Assembly (NCBI GenBank): GCA_036703255.1
Contig: DATNPL010000222.1
Span: 90,662-154,661 of the forward strand
Direction: 5' to 3'
Source of the DNA: Drouetiella sp036703255
GTDB taxonomy: Bacteria; Cyanobacteriota; Cyanobacteriia; Elainellales; Elainellaceae
DNA length: 64,000 bases
Part shown: piece after piece, positions 63,979 to 64,000 of the stretch
Position numbering within the stretch: the stretch's first letter is position 1
How the letters are laid out: each line of letters opens with the position of its first letter
Notes under the pieces: generated by a model
Told to the model about the DNA's origin: nothing
Seen by the model: only the letters and a program-made list of their open reading frames with translations
The model's database searches: none
Made by a program: the position numbers and the translations under genes

Positions 63979-64000
63979 GGGGGGGGGGGGGGGGGGGGGG
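63979..64000. repeat. 22-base G homopolymer at the window end
   Basis: The last 22 bases are all G. Such runs often mark read or contig ends in two-colour sequencing chemistry. It may be a contig edge rather than genomic sequence. Confidence 0.8.

Noticed and set aside
1..64000. CRISPR array, prophage, IS element or rRNA operon
   Set aside because: No regularly spaced repeats with spacers, no transposase, integrase or phage structural genes and no rRNA sequence were seen.

Overview
The window is chromosomal DNA from a cyanobacterium. It carries the phycobilisome core genes apcA, apcB and apcC, a group-2 sigma factor of the SigC type, a MinCDE division operon, an FdC2-like ferredoxin, a Mo-nitrogenase C-terminal-type protein and very many copies of the cyanobacterial octamer GCGATCGC. 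A glycosyltransferase resembling the hormogonium polysaccharide enzyme HpsE hints at a filamentous strain. No heterocyst or nitrogenase structural genes are seen, so the genus is left open. Gene density is ordinary. There is no rRNA, no transposase and no CRISPR array, and the only tRNA is tRNA-Ser(GGA) at 59.7 kb.

Layout. 0-3 kb: a truncated RTX calcium-binding protein divergent from a metzincin protease, then a small coiled-coil protein. 3-10 kb: an RCK-pore-RCK ion channel, a cysteine desulfurase, accA, an SDR next to folE, and a candidate sRNA. 10-20 kb: a peptide-type ABC binding protein and permease, a DUF815 ATPase, a polysaccharide deacetylase, an acyltransferase-like membrane protein, a Mo-nitro_C protein and a coiled-coil/EamA fusion. 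20-25 kb: a DUF1537 kinase and minC-minD-minE. 24.7-28.8 kb: a minus-strand block with a secreted Met-rich repeat protein, exported MsrB, exported MsrA, a sensor kinase and a response regulator. 28.9-36.2 kb: a large hybrid kinase, PhzF, UspA and FtsW. 36.4-38 kb: apcABC. 38.5-45.6 kb: two glycosyltransferases, a degenerate M15-like repeat protein, a membrane-anchored unknown and a beta-propeller protein. 45.6-53 kb: a SWIM protein, sigC, a DUF697 GTPase, an RRM protein and an FHA-PBP1. 53-64 kb: a PRC-barrel/coiled-coil protein, an SH3b lipoprotein, alanine dehydrogenase, a FIST sensor, tRNA-Ser, ferredoxin, an IMPase, a J-domain/TPR protein and hisZ, ending in a 22-base G run.

The most interesting unit is the Met-rich protein/MsrB/MsrA/two-component block. 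It has the logic of an extracytoplasmic oxidant sponge (methionine-rich protein), its repair enzymes (MsrA, MsrB) and a linked regulator. Comparable logic is known from MrpX/YedY1 in Azospira and MsrPQ/HprSR in E. coli, but here it uses exported MsrA and MsrB. The second theme is structural. Between genes lie many long, near-perfect palindromes whose arms differ in sequence but remain complementary, plus a separate two-hairpin element present in two covarying copies.

All calls come from reading the sequence. No database search was run, and start codons are marked where the choice is uncertain.
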